Source of the DNA: Opitutales bacterium
GTDB taxonomy: Bacteria > Verrucomicrobiota > Verrucomicrobiae > Opitutales > CAG-312
DNA: 6,181 nt
NCBI GenBank assembly: GCA_017623955.1
Contig: JAGAOA010000270.1
Location: 1-6,181 of the forward strand
Reading direction: 5' to 3'
A model generated the notes under the pieces. That model was not told the DNA's origin and made no database searches. It worked only from the letters and a program-made list of their open reading frames with translations. The translations under genes and the position numbers were made by a program. Within the stretch, counting starts at the first letter, position 1; each line of letters opens with the position of its first letter. Shown here piece by piece: positions 4,726 through 6,181 of the stretch.

Positions 4726-6181
4726 ATGAAAAAGTTATTGCTTATATTTTCAACTGTTTTAATTGCCTCACTATCGCTATGGGCCTCGGAATCGGAAACC
4801 AACAAATATTACAACACTGTTCAAGTTGATTTTGTAGGTACAAATAACACAAAAGTACCCATGCAATACCCCATAAAAAAACGCAAAGACGGCGCTTGGC
4901 GTGTTAGAATTCCCAAAGAAGACCTCGTTGCCGAAACTATTTTGGCTGTCGATATAAAAATTCCAGCCTCTTTTGCTAAGAAAGGCGAAGATGGTTATTT
5001 TATATCGCCATCTAATGCAATCGGATACTTCAATAGAGATAATGGAGTTTTTTCAACAAGTAGAATTTGTTATTCGTTCTTTGGTATGAAAACGCCTCGT
5101 ACAACATGGATTGCCATTGTAAAGAAACTAAAATTAGAATGGAAATTCTGTGTAGATATAAAAGATGGCAATTATCAAATATACCCGCGCTTCAACATAA
5201 AAGATATAGGATTTAAGCCATACGATGATATCGTTGTAGACTTCTATGAATTAACAGAAGATAATGCCAATTATGTCGGAATGGCGAAGAAATACCGACA
5301 GTATCAAATAAAACGTGGCGAAATTAAGCCATTGAAAGAACGCATCAAGAATAATCCAAAACTAGAAATGCTCACAAAGTCTATAATGATGCGTGCAAAA
5401 CATGGAACCAAACCAATACCACGCGATAAAACAGGCAAGCGTATCATAGCCGATTATACTCCGGAAACAGAACCTAAAATGAACGTTATCGTCACATTCG
5501 ATGAAATAACAGAATATATGAAAACCCTTAAAGCAATGGGTTGCGATAACCTCTATTTCCACTTGGTAGGTTGGAATATCAGAGGTCACGATGGTCGATA
5601 CCCACAACTTCTACCAGTTGAACCAGCTATTGGAGGTGAAGACGGTTTAAAACGTACAATCGAAACAGCAAAAAATCTTGGCTATTACGTTTCTGCACAT
5701 GCAAATCATACCGATGCCTATAAAATTGCAGATTGTTGGAATGAAGACTACATCGCAAAACGAAAAGATGGCACATTGTTAGATATCGGTTGCTGGGCTG
5801 GTGGGAAATCGTACACCCCCTGTCCGGTTCCACTCTTTGAAAAAATTATAAAAAATGACTATGTAATGATGCGTGATAGACTCGGCTTTAACGGTATTCA
5901 ACATGTCGATGTCATTTCAGCAATACAACCACGTGTATGTCACGATCCCAACCACCCATTAAATCGTAAGCAATGGGCAGAAGCATACCTGCGTATAATG
6001 AAATACGGACATAAAATTTCTGGTGGGTTTTCGTCTGAATGCGGTTTCGACCACGTTATCAAATACTTAGACTGGGCATATTACATCAACTGGGATTGGA
6101 AAGTTCCACCAGAAATCGACCGTTATTTGCCAATTTGGCAACTTGTATATCATGGTTATGTACCTTCATCAGCATACTACT
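4726..6181 (+). CDS. Secreted putative glycoside hydrolase, DUF5696-like paralogue, C-terminus beyond the window
   Basis: The frame stays open for 485 codons to the window end; by alignment with the 592-residue paralogue at 432-2210, about 110 residues are missing. It starts with a Sec signal peptide (MKKLLLIFSTVLIASLSLWA, cleavage after residue 20). Matching landmarks occur in the same order: KKGEDGYF (85-92), DIKDGNY (144-150), YRQYQIKRGEIKPLKERI (190-207), WNIRGHDGRYP (283-293), QHVDVISAIQP (392-402), VCHDPNHP (404-411), GGFSSECGFDH (433-443) and the IWQLVYHG block (470-477). The putative catalytic pair is Asp395 and Glu438, equivalent to Asp383 and Glu426 of the paralogue. By eye the two are roughly 40 percent identical overall, much higher in the barrel motifs, so they are diverged duplicates that may act on different linkages. 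It is transcribed divergently from the PEP-CTERM gene. Hydrolase function and GH101/GH129-like fold are inferences. Confidence 0.75.
   Translation, partial: MKKLLLIFSTVLIASLSLWASESETNKYYNTVQVDFVGTNNTKVPMQYPIKKRKDGAWRVRIPKEDLVAETILAVDIKIPASFAKKGEDGYFISPSNAIGYFNRDNGVFSTSRICYSFFGMKTPRTTWIAIVKKLKLEWKFCVDIKDGNYQIYPRFNIKDIGFKPYDDIVVDFYELTEDNANYVGMAKKYRQYQIKRGEIKPLKERIKNNPKLEMLTKSIMMRAKHGTKPIPRDKTGKRIIADYTPETEPKMNVIVTFDEITEYMKTLKAMGCDNLYFHLVGWNIRGHDGRYPQLLPVEPAIGGEDGLKRTIETAKNLGYYVSAHANHTDAYKIADCWNEDYIAKRKDGTLLDIGCWAGGKSYTPCPVPLFEKIIKNDYVMMRDRLGFNGIQHVDVISAIQPRVCHDPNHPLNRKQWAEAYLRIMKYGHKISGGFSSECGFDHVIKYLDWAYYINWDWKVPPEIDRYLPIWQLVYHGYVPSSAYY

Noticed and set aside
5362..5833. Two minus-strand frames opposite the gene at 4726
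   Set aside because: The plus frame is open throughout and strongly similar to the 592-residue paralogue, so the minus frames are shadows.
1..6181. CRISPR array, insertion sequence or prophage signals
   Set aside because: No spaced direct repeats, transposase-like frames, terminal inverted repeats or integrase and attachment sites were seen on either strand.

Overview
The window is AT-rich DNA from what is most likely a host-associated PVC-group bacterium (Verrucomicrobiota, probably Lentisphaeria or Victivallales-like). Two things point that way: a large Ser/Thr/Asn/Gly-rich surface protein that ends in a classic PEP-CTERM sorting signal (PEP motif, short membrane span, RRRK), and two copies of a secreted protein that resembles the DUF5696 group known from Victivallis-type genomes. 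The taxonomic call is inference from protein style. No marker gene is present.

Layout: (1) 1-309, minus strand, is the 5' end of an exported, probably autotransporter-like or PEP-CTERM-type surface protein that runs off the window. (2) 310-431 is intergenic. It holds that gene's promoter, in which a run of nine G lies between the -35 and -10 boxes, and the terminator of the next gene. (3) 432-2210, minus, is a complete 592-aa secreted putative glycoside hydrolase. (4) 2211-2388 is intergenic, with a promoter for the hydrolase gene and a terminator for the gene upstream. (5) 2389-4521, minus, is a complete 710-aa PEP-CTERM surface protein with a run of eight C inside its signal-peptide codons. 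(6) 4522-4725 is a very AT-rich divergent intergenic region with promoters facing both ways and two small palindromes. (7) 4726-6181, plus, is the first 485 residues of a paralogue of the 592-aa protein, cut by the window end. No gene-free stretch exceeds 300 bases.

Each gene appears to be its own transcription unit, and all four products carry Sec signal peptides. The most notable feature is that both surface-protein genes carry a long G/C homopolymer in otherwise AT-rich DNA, each where a length change should switch expression. One is in a promoter spacer. The other is in the signal-peptide codons, where either a loss or a gain of one base meets a stop within a few codons. The two tracts also share a near-identical 16-base context. 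This suggests a phase-variable surface coat located beside a pair of secreted carbohydrate-active enzymes. The neighbourhood would suit a bacterium that degrades host or plant glycans while varying its surface, but that role is inferred.
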